NCBI RefSeq assembly: GCF_041431135.1
Contig: NZ_CP107799.1
Span: 4,278,001-4,342,000 of the forward strand
DNA: 64,000 nt
Reading direction: 5' to 3'
DNA from: Streptomyces sp. NBC_00554
Lineage (GTDB): Bacteria > Actinomycetota > Actinomycetes > Streptomycetales > Streptomycetaceae
Both the position numbers and the translations under genes were made by a program. A model generated the notes under the pieces. The model did not search any database, was not told the origin of the DNA, and saw nothing but the letters and a program-made list of their open reading frames with translations. Positions 1 through 8,359 of this stretch are shown piece after piece (position 1 is the stretch's first letter; every line of letters starts with the position of its first letter).

Positions 1-193
1 TGCAGGCGGTGAAGAGGTCTTCCTTCGAGTTCAGGTACAGGTACACCAACGGCTTGGACACGCCCGCCAGTTCGGCGATCTCGTCCATCGACGCGGCCCG
101 GTACCCCAACTGCCCGAAGGTCCGCACGGCGGCGTCCAGCATCTGCTGTTCCCGTACCGCGCGCGGCATCCGCTTGCTCTTCACAGCACCCAT
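1..193 (-). CDS. TetR-family regulator, N-terminal part (cut by window edge)
   Basis: The first 64 codons of a minus-strand gene starting at the ATG at 193 are present; the rest lies outside the window. The residues form a typical TetR_N helix-turn-helix: a basic start, then an ARTFGQLGY-like helix, DEIAELAGVSKPLVYLY as the recognition part and the N-S-K-E-D-L-F helix that follows. The ligand domain is not visible, so the effector and target are unknown. The following 159 bases up to the DUF4229-like gene hold no coding signal that I can support. Confidence 0.8.
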   Translation of the reverse strand, partial: MGAVKSKRMPRAVREQQMLDAAVRTFGQLGYRAASMDEIAELAGVSKPLVYLYLNSKEDLFTAC

Positions 194-352
194 GCGCGCA
201 AGCGTACGGTTTGCCTGCCGGCGGCTGGGCGGGGATACGGTTCGCTGATTCTGAGTCCTGGGCCGGGGTGCCGTTCCTGGGGGCTGCGCCCCCAGACCCC
301 CCTGTCGGCCTGAACGGCCTCGTCCTCAAACGCCGGACGGGCTGAAAGATCT

Positions 353-658
353 CTACGAAGCCTGGCCCTGCGCGCCGCCGCGGGCCGCGTCGTCTGCGCT
401 GTCCTCCTGGGTGCGGTTCTGGTCCAGGTTGGTCTTGATGCGGTCGACGCGGGCGACGACCTGGGCGGAGGCGCGGTCGCGCTCCTTGCGCAGGACGACG
501 AAGCTGATCGGGGCGGAGATCACCAGGGAGAGCAGGACGATCCACATGTAGTTGGAGTCGCCGAAGCCGCGCGGGGCGAAACCGAGGGAGACAAGGCCCC
601 AGACGACCAGGAGGCAGCCCGCGAAGATCCCCAGACGCATCAGCGTGTAGCGGCCCAT
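353..658 (-). CDS. Small DUF4229-like membrane protein
   Basis: A 101-residue protein with two hydrophobic segments (about residues 8-30 and 38-56) and a charged, cytoplasm-like tail containing VLRKERDRASAQVVARV and an acidic/glutamine-rich end. The two-helix plus basic-tail architecture matches the actinobacterial DUF4229 family, whose function is not known. It starts at ATG 658, about 110 bp downstream of the GNAT gene on the same strand. I infer an inner-membrane location from the helices only. Confidence 0.75.
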   Translation of the reverse strand: MGRYTLMRLGIFAGCLLVVWGLVSLGFAPRGFGDSNYMWIVLLSLVISAPISFVVLRKERDRASAQVVARVDRIKTNLDQNRTQEDSADDAARGGAQGQAS

Positions 659-769
659 GTCAATCCACTCTTCCGATCCGAATCCGTTTGGAACACCCCA
701 AAGGGCACCGTCCAGTGAAGCACGACGGGGCGGCGATCTTGCAGGGGGGCCTCAAGGCGAGGAGGCGCC

Positions 770-1303
770 TCAGGCACGGGACGCGAGCGGCAGCAGCATC
801 GTGATGTCGTCGCGGTCCTCGCCGGGAGCGACCCGGATCGCGCCGGGCACGCGGCCGACCTCCTTGTATCCGCAGGAGGCGTAGAACCGCTCAAGGCCCT
901 CGCCGCCCCGGCAGGTGAGCCGTATCGCCCCGATCCCCTCGAAGCCGGCTCCGGCCTCCTCCGCGGCGGCCAGCAGCTCGCGCCCGTACCCCTTGCCCTG
1001 GTGCCTGGGATGCACCATCACCGTGTACAGCCACACCCAGTGCTTCATCAGCCGGTGCGTGTTGAAGCTGAAGAACGCGGTGGCGGCGACGGCGCCGTCC
1101 TCGTCGTACCCCACGAGCAGCCGGGTGCGGCCGTCCGATATCGCCGTGAGGTGCTTGAGCCACTCGGGCCGGATGTCCTCGGCGTCCACCGGCGGTACGA
1201 AACCGACGGAGCCGCCCGCGTTGGAGACGTCCGCCCACAGGCCGATCACTCCGTCACGGAGCTCCGGACCTATGGGCGGGTCCAGTTGGAAGATCAGTGC
1301 CAT
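770..1303 (-). CDS. GNAT-family N-acetyltransferase
   Basis: A 177-residue single-domain GNAT. The acetyl-CoA pyrophosphate loop is visible as HQGKGYGRELL (about residues 100-110), preceded by the beta-4 strand WLYTVMVHP and followed by the C-terminal strand pattern ERFYASCGYKEVG. The substrate cannot be told from sequence. It begins at ATG 1303, only 13 bp after the mqnE stop, so it is probably co-transcribed with mqnE, although nothing indicates a role in menaquinone synthesis. Confidence 0.85.
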   Translation of the reverse strand: MALIFQLDPPIGPELRDGVIGLWADVSNAGGSVGFVPPVDAEDIRPEWLKHLTAISDGRTRLLVGYDEDGAVAATAFFSFNTHRLMKHWVWLYTVMVHPRHQGKGYGRELLAAAEEAGAGFEGIGAIRLTCRGGEGLERFYASCGYKEVGRVPGAIRVAPGEDRDDITMLLPLASRA

Positions 1304-1316
1304 CGTGCGCGCTCGC

Positions 1317-2480
1317 TCAGACCCGCATCGGCTGGGGGGACTCGCGGCGCGCCGGGTCGGGACCGTCGTACTCGCGGATGATCTCGTACCGCGTGTTCCG
1401 CTCGACCGGGCGGAAGCCGGCGTCGCGGATCAGGTCGAGCAGGTCCTCGCGGGTCAGCTTGTTCGGGGTGCCGTAGTTGTCCGCGTCGTGCGTGATCTTG
1501 TACTCGACGACCGAGCCGTCCATGTCGTCGGCGCCGTGCTGGAGGGCGAGCTGCGCGGTCTGGACGCCGTGCATGACCCAGAAGACCTTGACGTGCGGGA
1601 CGTTGTCGAAGAGCAGCCGGGAGACCGCGAAGGTCTTCAGGGCCTCGGCGCCGGTCGCCATCTGCGTACGCGCCTGGAGGCGGTTACGGACCTTGCCGTC
1701 CTTCACGTCCACGAAGTCGTGCTGGTAGCGCAGCGGGATGAAGACCTGGAAACCGCCGGTCTCGTCCTGGAGTTCGCGCAGCCGCAGCACGTGGTCCACG
1801 CGGTGGCGGGGCTCCTCGATGTGGCCGTACAGCATCGTGCACGGGGTCTTGAAACCCTTTTCGTGCGCGAGCCGGTGGATGCGCGACCAGTCCTCCCAGT
1901 GGGTGCGGTGGTCGACAATGTGCTGCCGGACCTCCCAGTCGAAGATCTCGGCGCCGCCACCGGTGAGGGACTCGAGCCCGGCGTCGATCAGCTCGTCGAG
2001 GATCTCGGAGGCGCTGAGCCCGGAGATCGTCTCGAAGTGGTGGATCTCCGTCGCCGTGAAGGCCTTCAGGGAGACGTTCGGGAGGGCCTTCTTCAGTTCG
2101 CTGAGCGAGCGCGGGTAGTACCGCCACGGCAGGTTCGGGTGCAGGCCGTTGACGATGTGCAGCTCGGTGAGGTTCTCGCCCTCCATCGTCTTGGCGAGGC
2201 GGACGGCCTCCTCGATGCGCATCGTGTACGCGTCCTTCTCACCCGGCTTGCGCTGGAACGAGCAGTACGCGCAGGACGCGGTGCACACGTTCGTCATGTT
2301 GAGGTGGCGGTTGACGTTGAAGTGGACGACGTCGCCGTTCTTCCGCATCCGCACCTCGTGGGCGAGCCCGCCCAGCCAGGCCAGGTCGTCCGACTCGTAC
2401 AGCGCGATGCCGTCCTCGCGGGTCAGCCGCTCACCGGCCCGGACCTTGTCCTCCAGCTCGCGCTTGAGCCCGACATCCAT
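1317..2480 (-). CDS. mqnE: Aminofutalosine synthase MqnE (radical SAM)
   Basis: A 387-residue radical SAM enzyme. The 4Fe-4S motif CTASCAYC (Cys66, Cys70, Cys73) lies at the expected place after the N-terminal VVHFNVNRHLNMTN segment, and the length suits MqnE. MqnE joins the adenosyl radical of SAM to 3-[(1-carboxyvinyl)oxy]benzoate to give 6-amino-6-deoxyfutalosine in the futalosine route to menaquinone. The neighbouring UbiX-, UbiA- and UbiD-type genes, which act late in the same route, support this over the sister enzyme MqnC. Start ATG 2480 places the cluster motif at the usual distance from the N-terminus. Confidence 0.93.
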   Translation of the reverse strand: MDVGLKRELEDKVRAGERLTREDGIALYESDDLAWLGGLAHEVRMRKNGDVVHFNVNRHLNMTNVCTASCAYCSFQRKPGEKDAYTMRIEEAVRLAKTMEGENLTELHIVNGLHPNLPWRYYPRSLSELKKALPNVSLKAFTATEIHHFETISGLSASEILDELIDAGLESLTGGGAEIFDWEVRQHIVDHRTHWEDWSRIHRLAHEKGFKTPCTMLYGHIEEPRHRVDHVLRLRELQDETGGFQVFIPLRYQHDFVDVKDGKVRNRLQARTQMATGAEALKTFAVSRLLFDNVPHVKVFWVMHGVQTAQLALQHGADDMDGSVVEYKITHDADNYGTPNKLTREDLLDLIRDAGFRPVERNTRYEIIREYDGPDPARRESPQPMRV

Positions 2481-2552
2481 GCGTGTACCTCTCCCTAATG
2501 ACGATCCGTGTCAACCGTACGCCTAACTGCTCCGCCCTTTTGAAGCAGGCGG

Positions 2553-3008
2553 CTACTCCTCTTCGGGCAGCTCTCCCACCCGGTTCTCCCACTTCGTGGA
2601 GAGCACGATGGTCGTACGGGTCCTGGAGACGCCCTTCGTTCCGGACAGCCGCCGGATGGTCTTCTCCAGGCCGTCCACGTCGCTCGCCCGCACCTTGAGC
2701 ATGAACGAGTCGTCGCCGGCGATGAACCAGCAGTCCTCGATCTCGCTGAGGTCCTTCATCCGGCGCGCCACGTCCTCGTGGTCGGCGGCGTCGGAGAGCG
2801 AGATGCCGATCAGGGCGATGACACCGAGACCGAGTGAGGCCGAGTCGACTGTGGCGCGGTAGCCCGTGATGACACCGGCCGCCTCCAGCCTGTTGATGCG
2901 GTCGGTGACACTGGGTCCCGACAGACCGACGAGGCGCCCCAGTTCCGCGTAGGAAGCCCGGCCGTTCTCTCTCAGGGCCTGGATGAGCTGCCTGTCCACC
3001 GCGTCCAT
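2553..3008 (-). CDS. Lrp/AsnC-family transcriptional regulator
   Basis: A 151-residue protein with an N-terminal winged HTH (residues 1-50, DAVDRQLIQALRENGRASY then LGRLVGLSGPSVTDRINRLE) and a RAM/AsnC ligand domain ending in the TTIVLSTKWENR strand. It sits between mqnE and the UbiX-like gene on the same strand, a placement I recall as conserved in streptomycetes. Control of the menaquinone genes is a reasonable guess but is not shown by the sequence. Confidence 0.9.
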   Translation of the reverse strand: MDAVDRQLIQALRENGRASYAELGRLVGLSGPSVTDRINRLEAAGVITGYRATVDSASLGLGVIALIGISLSDAADHEDVARRMKDLSEIEDCWFIAGDDSFMLKVRASDVDGLEKTIRRLSGTKGVSRTRTTIVLSTKWENRVGELPEEE

Positions 3009-3080
3009 GCGATCGATAGCCTTCCGCTGAAGAGTTCCTGAAAGTGATGAATGCCCGACATGTCGGGTACTGCTCGGTGC

Positions 3081-3764
3081 TCAGACGGTGCGCGAACCCC
3101 CGCCGAGTTCGCCTTCCCATCGCCGGTACAGGCCGTGCTCGACGCCCGCCGCGTCGAGGATCCGCCCGGCGACGAAGTCCACCAGGTCCTGGATGTGCGT
3201 GGCGCCCGCGTAGAACGCCGGTGAGGCGGGCAGTACGGTCGCGCCCGCGTCGTCGAGGGCGACCAGGTGCCGCAGCGTCTGCCCGTTCAGCGGGGTCTCA
3301 CGGACGGCGACGACCAGCTTGCGGCCCTCCTTGAGCGTGACGCTCGCGGCGCGCTGGAGCAGGTCCTTGGAGAGCCCGAGGGCGACCCCGGCCACGCAGG
3401 CGGTGGAGGCGGGCACGATGAGCATGCCCTTCACGGGGTACGAGCCGGAGGACGGCCCCGCCGCCAGGTCCCCGGCACTCCAGTGACGTACGGCGTCCAT
3501 CCGTCCCTCGAAAGCGCTGAAGGCGCCCGGCTTGCCGTCGGCGCCCCTGGCCAGCCACTCGCGCAGGTCCTGCTGCCAGTGGGCGTCCCGGAAGGCGATC
3601 CCCGTCTCGTCGAGCAGGGTGAGCCGGGAGGCGCGGGAGACCACGAGGTCCACGCTCTCCCCCGCATCCAGAAGCGCACGCAGGACGGCAGCGGCGTACG
3701 GGGTACCGGACGCGCCCGACACCCCCACGATCCAAGGCCGGCGCTGCGTCTGTCCTGGGTTCAT
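3081..3764 (-). CDS. ubiX: UbiX-like flavin prenyltransferase (menaquinone route)
   Basis: A 227-residue flavoprotein with the UbiX/Pad1 signatures: N-terminal GVSGASGTPYAAAVLRAL for flavin phosphate, MLIVPASTACVAGVALGLS in the middle, and VAVRETPLNGQTLRHL near the dimethylallyl-phosphate site. UbiX makes prenylated FMN, the cofactor of UbiD decarboxylases, and the UbiD-like enzyme is encoded at 5516-6967. ATG 3764 is chosen because the conserved strand begins about ten residues later; the frame stays open upstream, but that stretch is antisense to the rhomboid gene. In the futalosine literature this member is called MqnM. Confidence 0.9.
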   Translation of the reverse strand: MNPGQTQRRPWIVGVSGASGTPYAAAVLRALLDAGESVDLVVSRASRLTLLDETGIAFRDAHWQQDLREWLARGADGKPGAFSAFEGRMDAVRHWSAGDLAAGPSSGSYPVKGMLIVPASTACVAGVALGLSKDLLQRAASVTLKEGRKLVVAVRETPLNGQTLRHLVALDDAGATVLPASPAFYAGATHIQDLVDFVAGRILDAAGVEHGLYRRWEGELGGGSRTV

Positions 3765-3855
3765 GGTGCCGAGCCTATCCGGCATGGTGGGGTGGGAACC
3801 GGCCAAGGGGGCCGGAGCGTTCCCCGGAGGGGACGAGTTGACCGTGGGGGTCGCC

Positions 3856-4485
3856 ATGTCGGGTACAGGGTCGGGCACGAGGCAGGGTGCGGAACTCGCG
3901 TGGACGCGGGGCGGCCGGGCGCAGGCCGCCGCCAAGCTGATGGTGGGCTGGGTGGCCCTGCTGTGGCTGCTCGAAGTCGTGGACGTGGTCAGCGGCCACG
4001 CCCTTGACGGCCTCGGGATCATGCCGCGCCAGGCCTCCGAGCTGGTCGACATCGTGCCCGCCGCCTTCATCCATTTCGGCTTCGCCCATGTCGCCGCCAA
4101 CAGCGTGCCGCTGCTTGTCCTCGGCTTCCTCGCGGCCCTCGGCGGGCTGCGCCGGTTCGCCGCGGTCTGCGCGATGATCATCGTCGCGGACGGTCTGGGC
4201 GTGTGGCTCATAGCCCCGGCGAACAGCAACACGGCGGGCGCCTCCGGGCTGATCTTCGGCCTTTTCGGCTTCCTTCTGGTCACCGGCTTCATCGAGCGCC
4301 GCCCGCTGGGCATCCTCGTCGGCCTGCTGGTCGGCGCGGTCTGGGGCAGCTCGATGCTGATGGGCCTCGCCCCGACACAGACGGGCGTCAGCTGGCAGGG
4401 CCATCTCATCGGCCTGATATCGGGGGTGGCGGCGGCGTTCCTGTTCCGCCGCCGGGCCACCACCGCGCCCGCGCCTATACGGTGA
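3856..4485 (+). CDS. Rhomboid-family intramembrane serine protease
   Basis: A polytopic membrane protein of about 209 residues. The serine motif GASGLIFGLFGF and the catalytic-histidine helix WQGHLIGLISG are both present, along with the upstream HFGFAHVAANSVPLLVLG segment that carries the conserved His/Asn. The Ser-His dyad therefore looks intact. ATG 3856 is used; GTG 3844 and TTG 3838 are alternatives because a GGAGGGG Shine-Dalgarno ends at 3832. The gene stands alone on the plus strand inside the menaquinone cluster and overlaps the 3' end of mqnP by 11 bp. Its substrate is unknown. Confidence 0.85.
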   Translation: MSGTGSGTRQGAELAWTRGGRAQAAAKLMVGWVALLWLLEVVDVVSGHALDGLGIMPRQASELVDIVPAAFIHFGFAHVAANSVPLLVLGFLAALGGLRRFAAVCAMIIVADGLGVWLIAPANSNTAGASGLIFGLFGFLLVTGFIERRPLGILVGLLVGAVWGSSMLMGLAPTQTGVSWQGHLIGLISGVAAAFLFRRRATTAPAPIR

Positions 4486-5377
4486 GCCCGCGCACCAGCA
4501 GATCGAGCAGGGCGCAGGCGAACAGCGCGATGCCGATGAACCCGTTGACGCTGAAGAACGCGCGGTTCAGGCGGGACAGGTCGTGCGGTTTGACGATGGA
4601 GTGCTCGTAGAGGAAGGCACCCGCGACGACCACCAGGCCGACCCAGAAAAACGTTCCGGCGTCGGTGGCCAGGGCGTACCAGACGAACAGCGCCGTGGTG
4701 ACGGTGTGGCAGACGCGCGCGCCCCAGACGGCCGCGGGGATCCCGAACCGCGCCGGCACCGACATCACACCGACCTCGCGGTCCGTCTCGACGTCCTGGC
4801 AGGCGTAGATCAGGTCGAAGCCGCCGATCCAGATGCCGACGGCGAGCCCGAGGATGACCGCGTCCCAGGACCACTCGCCGGTGATCGCCAGCCAGCCGCC
4901 GATCGGGCCCATCGCCTGGGCGAGACCGAGGATGGCCTGCGGGAAGTTAGTGAACCGCTTGCCGTACGGGTAGACGACCATCGGGATGACCGCGATGGGC
5001 GCGAGGGCCAGGCACAGGGGGTTGAGCAGGGCCGCGGCGCCGAGGAAGAAGACGAGGGCGACCAGCGCCCCGGTCCAGGCGTGCTTCACGGTCATCGCGC
5101 CGGTGACCAGCTCGCGATGGGCCGTACGGGGATTGCGGGCGTCGATCTCGCGGTCGATGATCCGGTTCGCGGCCATGGCGAACGTACGCAGCCCGACCAT
5201 CGCGATGGTGACGAGCAGCAGCCGTCCCCAGTGGATGTTCTCGTCCAGCTGGAACATCGCGGTCAGCGCGGCGATGTAGGCGAAGGGCAGCGCGAAGACC
5301 GAGTGCTCGATCATGACGAGGCGCAGGAACGCCTTGGTGCGGCCCGGCTGCGGGAGCGCTGCGGAAGCTGAACTCAC
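4475..5377 (-). CDS. mqnP: UbiA-family prenyltransferase MqnP
   Basis: A 300-residue integral membrane prenyltransferase with about eight or nine hydrophobic helices. Both Asp-rich Mg-diphosphate motifs are seen: NRIIDREIDARNPRT (about residues 71-85) and DVETDREVGVMS. UbiA-type enzymes attach the polyprenyl tail. In the futalosine route this step is assigned to MqnP, and the UbiX-like, UbiD-like and mqnE neighbours support that. It lies between the UbiD-like and UbiX-like genes; a 36-bp tandem repeat separates it from the UbiD-like gene. Confidence 0.9.
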   Translation of the reverse strand: MSSASAALPQPGRTKAFLRLVMIEHSVFALPFAYIAALTAMFQLDENIHWGRLLLVTIAMVGLRTFAMAANRIIDREIDARNPRTAHRELVTGAMTVKHAWTGALVALVFFLGAAALLNPLCLALAPIAVIPMVVYPYGKRFTNFPQAILGLAQAMGPIGGWLAITGEWSWDAVILGLAVGIWIGGFDLIYACQDVETDREVGVMSVPARFGIPAAVWGARVCHTVTTALFVWYALATDAGTFFWVGLVVVAGAFLYEHSIVKPHDLSRLNRAFFSVNGFIGIALFACALLDLLVRGLTV

Positions 5378-5388
5378 AGTCCGTTCTC

Positions 5389-5520
5389 CCTCACGCTGTT
5401 CAGAGACCTCACGAGCCGTACCCCTTCACGCTGTTCAAGCACCCTCACAAGCCGCGCCTGTTCACACTTGCTCAAGCACCTCACAAGCCGCACCTGTTCA
5501 CGCTGTTCAAGCCCCTCACA
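5389..5520. repeat. 36-bp imperfect tandem repeat between the UbiD-like gene and mqnP
   Basis: CCTCAC recurs at 5407, 5443, 5479 and 5514 (steps of 36, 36 and 35), with a shorter copy at 5389. Each unit carries CCTCAC(A/G)AGCCG followed by TTCACGCTGTTCAAGC or a variant. The last unit runs into the stop codon and final residues of the UbiD-like gene (5516-5530), so the repeat looks like tandem amplification of that 3' end. No unique spacers separate the units. Confidence 0.85.
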
Positions 5521-6967
5521 AGCCGTACTCCTTCCAGCGGCGGTCGACCGTCGCCGCCGTCTCCGGGTCGGAGAGCACCATCTCGGGCCAGCCCCCGTCC
5601 CGGGTGTAGCCCTCCTCGGGCCACTTCCTCGTCGCGTCGATGCCCGCCTTGCCTCCCCAGAACTGCTGGTAGGAGGCGTGGTCGAGGTGGTCGACCGGGC
5701 CTTCGACGACGGTGAGGTCGCGGGCGTAGTCCGTGTTGCCGAGGGCCCGCCACGCGACCTCGTGCAGATCGTGGACGTCGCAGTCGGAGTCGACCACCAC
5801 GATCAGCTTGGTGAGGGACATCATGTGCGCCCCCCACACAGCGTGCATCACCTTCTGGGCGTGCTTGGGGTATTTCTTGTCGATCGCGACGATCGCGCAG
5901 TTGTGGAAACCCCCTGCTTCGGGGAGGTGGTAGTCCACGATGTCCGGCACGATGATCTTGAGGAGGGGGAGGAAGAACCGCTCCGTCGCCCGGCCCAGGG
6001 GTCCGTCCTCCGTCGGAGGGCGGCCTACGACGATCGACTGGATCAGCGGTCGCTTCCGCATCGTCACGCAGTCGATGGTCAGCGCCGGGAACGGCTCCTG
6101 CGGCGTGTAGAACCCGGTGTGGTCGCCGAACGGCCCCTCCGGGAGCATCTCGCCCGGCTCCAGCCACCCTTCGAGTACGACCTCGGCGTTGGCGGGCACC
6201 TGCAGCGGCACCGTCTTGCAGTCGACCATCTCGATGCGCTTGCCCTGGATGAACCCGGCGAAGAGGTACTCGTCGATGTCACCGGGCAGCGGGGCGGTCG
6301 AGGCGTACGTCACGGCGGGCGGACACCCGAAGGCGATGGCGACCGGCAGCCGCTCACCCTTGCGGGCCGCCACCTGGTAGTGGTTCCGGCTGTCCTTGTG
6401 GATCTGCCAGTGCATGCCGATCGTGCGCTTGTCGTGGCGCTGGAGGCGGTAGAGCCCGAGGTTGCGGATGCCGGACTCGGGGTCCTTGGTGTGGGTGAGG
6501 CCCAGGTTGAAGAAGGACCCGCCGTCCTGCGGCCAGGTGAACAGCGCCGGAAGCTGGTCCAGGTCCACGTCCTCACCCCGGAGCACGACCTCCTGAACCG
6601 GCGCCTCCTTGACCTTCTTCGGCGGTACGTGGGTCATCGCGCCGAGCTTCCCGAAGGCCTCGCGCACCCCGACGAAGCCGTGCGGCAGCTCGGGCTTGAG
6701 CAGCCCGCCGATCTTCTCGGAGATGTCGCCGTACGACTTCAGCCCCAGGGCCTTCAGCAGTCGCCGGTCGGTCCCGAACACGTTCATCGCGAGCGGCATC
6801 GCGGACCCGCGCACGTTCTCGAAGAGCAGCGCCGGGCCCTGCGCCTTCTGCACCCGGTCGACGATCTCCCCGACTTCCAGATACGGATCCACCTCGGCCT
6901 TGATGCGCTTGAGGTCGCCCTCACGCTCCAGGGCCCGCAACAGGGAGCGAAGATCGTCATAAGCCAT
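5516..6967 (-). CDS. ubiD: UbiD-like menaquinone biosynthesis decarboxylase
   Basis: A 483-residue UbiD-family decarboxylase of normal length, recognised from LRALEREGDLKRIKAEVDP at the N-terminus, GPFGDHTGFYTPQEPFP in the middle and FFLPLLKIIVPDIVDYHLPE toward the C-terminal half. UbiD enzymes decarboxylate aromatic acids with prenylated FMN supplied by UbiX. Here the expected substrate is the naphthoate intermediate of the futalosine menaquinone route, where the enzyme has been called MqnL. It begins the minus-strand run; its stop lies inside the tandem-repeat tract. Confidence 0.9.
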   Translation of the reverse strand: MAYDDLRSLLRALEREGDLKRIKAEVDPYLEVGEIVDRVQKAQGPALLFENVRGSAMPLAMNVFGTDRRLLKALGLKSYGDISEKIGGLLKPELPHGFVGVREAFGKLGAMTHVPPKKVKEAPVQEVVLRGEDVDLDQLPALFTWPQDGGSFFNLGLTHTKDPESGIRNLGLYRLQRHDKRTIGMHWQIHKDSRNHYQVAARKGERLPVAIAFGCPPAVTYASTAPLPGDIDEYLFAGFIQGKRIEMVDCKTVPLQVPANAEVVLEGWLEPGEMLPEGPFGDHTGFYTPQEPFPALTIDCVTMRKRPLIQSIVVGRPPTEDGPLGRATERFFLPLLKIIVPDIVDYHLPEAGGFHNCAIVAIDKKYPKHAQKVMHAVWGAHMMSLTKLIVVVDSDCDVHDLHEVAWRALGNTDYARDLTVVEGPVDHLDHASYQQFWGGKAGIDATRKWPEEGYTRDGGWPEMVLSDPETAATVDRRWKEYGL

Positions 6968-7056
6968 GTCTCCAAGTATCGGCCACCCGCTAACCTGTGC
7001 CCGTCACCGGGGCCCTTTCGCCGCCCCGCCGCCGCTCACTGAGGGATCGCCCGCCC

Positions 7057-7452
7057 ATGCTCAGGTATCTGCCCTTCCTGCTGGTCCTGGCGCTGTGGAT
7101 CTACGCCTTCATCGACTGCCTGAACACCCCGGAGAAGGAAGTCCGGGGCCTGCCGAAGGTGGTGTGGGTGATCATCATCCTGCTCTTCGGCGAGGTGCTG
7201 GTCGGCCCGGTCGCCTGGCTGGTGGCGGGCAGGCCGCGTAAGACGCCCGCGAACGGCGCCGCGCCCTCCACGTGGCGCCGCGACCAGCGCACGGGGTTCG
7301 TCGCGCCCGACGACAACCCCGAGTTCCTCAAGTCCCTCAAGTCCGACAAGGACGGTGGCGAGGACGACGAGGCGCTCCTCAAGAAGTGGGAGGCAGACCT
7401 CCAGCGCCGCGAGGAGGAGCTGAAGCGGCGCGAGCGCGACGACGAGGTCTGA
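7057..7452 (+). CDS. PLDc_N-domain small membrane protein
   Basis: A 131-residue protein with two transmembrane helices (LRYLPFLLVLALWIYAFIDC and a VVWVIIILLFGEVLVGPVAW segment), the pattern of the phospholipase D-nuclease N-terminal (PLDc_N) domain. A hydrophilic tail follows and ends in a charged, probably coiled region with RREEELKRRERDDEV. No PLD catalytic HKD domain is present. ATG 7057 starts at the first helix. It lies divergent to the UbiD-like gene and 17 bp before a LysR gene. Function unknown. Confidence 0.75.
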   Translation: MLRYLPFLLVLALWIYAFIDCLNTPEKEVRGLPKVVWVIIILLFGEVLVGPVAWLVAGRPRKTPANGAAPSTWRRDQRTGFVAPDDNPEFLKSLKSDKDGGEDDEALLKKWEADLQRREEELKRRERDDEV

Positions 7453-7468
7453 GTCCACCGTGGCCGAC

Positions 7469-8359
7469 ATGGAACTGCGGCTGCTCGTCACCTTCGAGAA
7501 GGTCGCGACCGGGCTGAGTTTCACGCAGGCCGCCGCCGAGCTGAAGTACGCGCAGTCCAGCGTGACCAGTCAGGTCCGTGCCCTGGAGTCCTCGCTCGGG
7601 GCCGAGCTCTTCGACCGGCTGGGGAGCAGGATCCGGCTGACCGAGGCGGGTGAACGGCTCCTCCCGTACGCCCGTCAGATCATCGAGCTGGCCGAGGAGG
7701 CGCGGGCGGCGGTCGTCGGCGCCGGGGAGCCGAGCGGCGCGCTCACCGTCGGCACGATGGAGTCGCTGACCGCGTACCGGCTGCTGCCCCTCCTCGAACT
7801 GTTCCACCACCGCTATCCGGGCGTCCGGCTCTCGCTGCGCACGACCATCGGCGACGAGACGCGGCAGGCGCTCCGGCAGGGCACGTACGACGTGGGCTTC
7901 CTGATGGAGCGGGAGACCGAGCATGCGGGCCTCGAGACGGCGGTGCTCGCGGTCGAGCCGCTGACGCTCGTCGCGGCGCCGGGCCATCGGCTCGCCAACA
8001 CGCCTGTGGTCACCGCGGATCTCGTACGGGAGTCCCTGCTCGCCACCGAACCGGGCTGCGCCTACCGGGACTTGTTCGAGCTGGAGCTCAACTCCCTTGG
8101 GCAGGTCGCCTTCACGGAGTTCGGCACGATCGAGGCGACCAAGCGTGCCGCGGCGGCCGGCCTCGGGATCGCACTCCTGCCCGAGGTGACGGTCGCCGCG
8201 GAGCTGGCGGACGGCAGTCTTGTCCGGCTGCCGTGGGAGGTGCCGTTCACACTTCGGACGCAGCTGGCGTGGCGGGCCGGGAAGCGGCTTCCGGCGCATG
8301 TGCGGCTGTTCGTGGAGCAGGCACGGCGGCTGGTGCGGGAGCAGTCGTCGGGCGCGTGA
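7469..8359 (+). CDS. LysR-family transcriptional regulator
   Basis: A regulator of about 296 residues with an N-terminal winged HTH (TFEKVATGLSFTQAAAELKY, then SVTSQVRALESSLGAELFDR) and a LysR substrate-binding domain. ATG 7469 puts the HTH at the extreme N-terminus as usual; GTG 7460 is the alternative. It faces an EamA-type exporter gene, and the two stop regions overlap by 113 bp, so the pair is convergent, not the usual divergent LysR arrangement. Control of that exporter is possible but unproven. Confidence 0.9.
   Translation: MELRLLVTFEKVATGLSFTQAAAELKYAQSSVTSQVRALESSLGAELFDRLGSRIRLTEAGERLLPYARQIIELAEEARAAVVGAGEPSGALTVGTMESLTAYRLLPLLELFHHRYPGVRLSLRTTIGDETRQALRQGTYDVGFLMERETEHAGLETAVLAVEPLTLVAAPGHRLANTPVVTADLVRESLLATEPGCAYRDLFELELNSLGQVAFTEFGTIEATKRAAAAGLGIALLPEVTVAAELADGSLVRLPWEVPFTLRTQLAWRAGKRLPAHVRLFVEQARRLVREQSSGA

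Noticed and set aside
915..2498. A 527-codon plus-strand frame over the GNAT and mqnE genes
   Set aside because: It lies entirely opposite mqnE and the GNAT gene, and its composition is that of a shadow frame.
5389..5520. Possible CRISPR array
   Set aside because: The 36-bp units are contiguous with no unique spacers, contain a gene's end and have no cas genes nearby.
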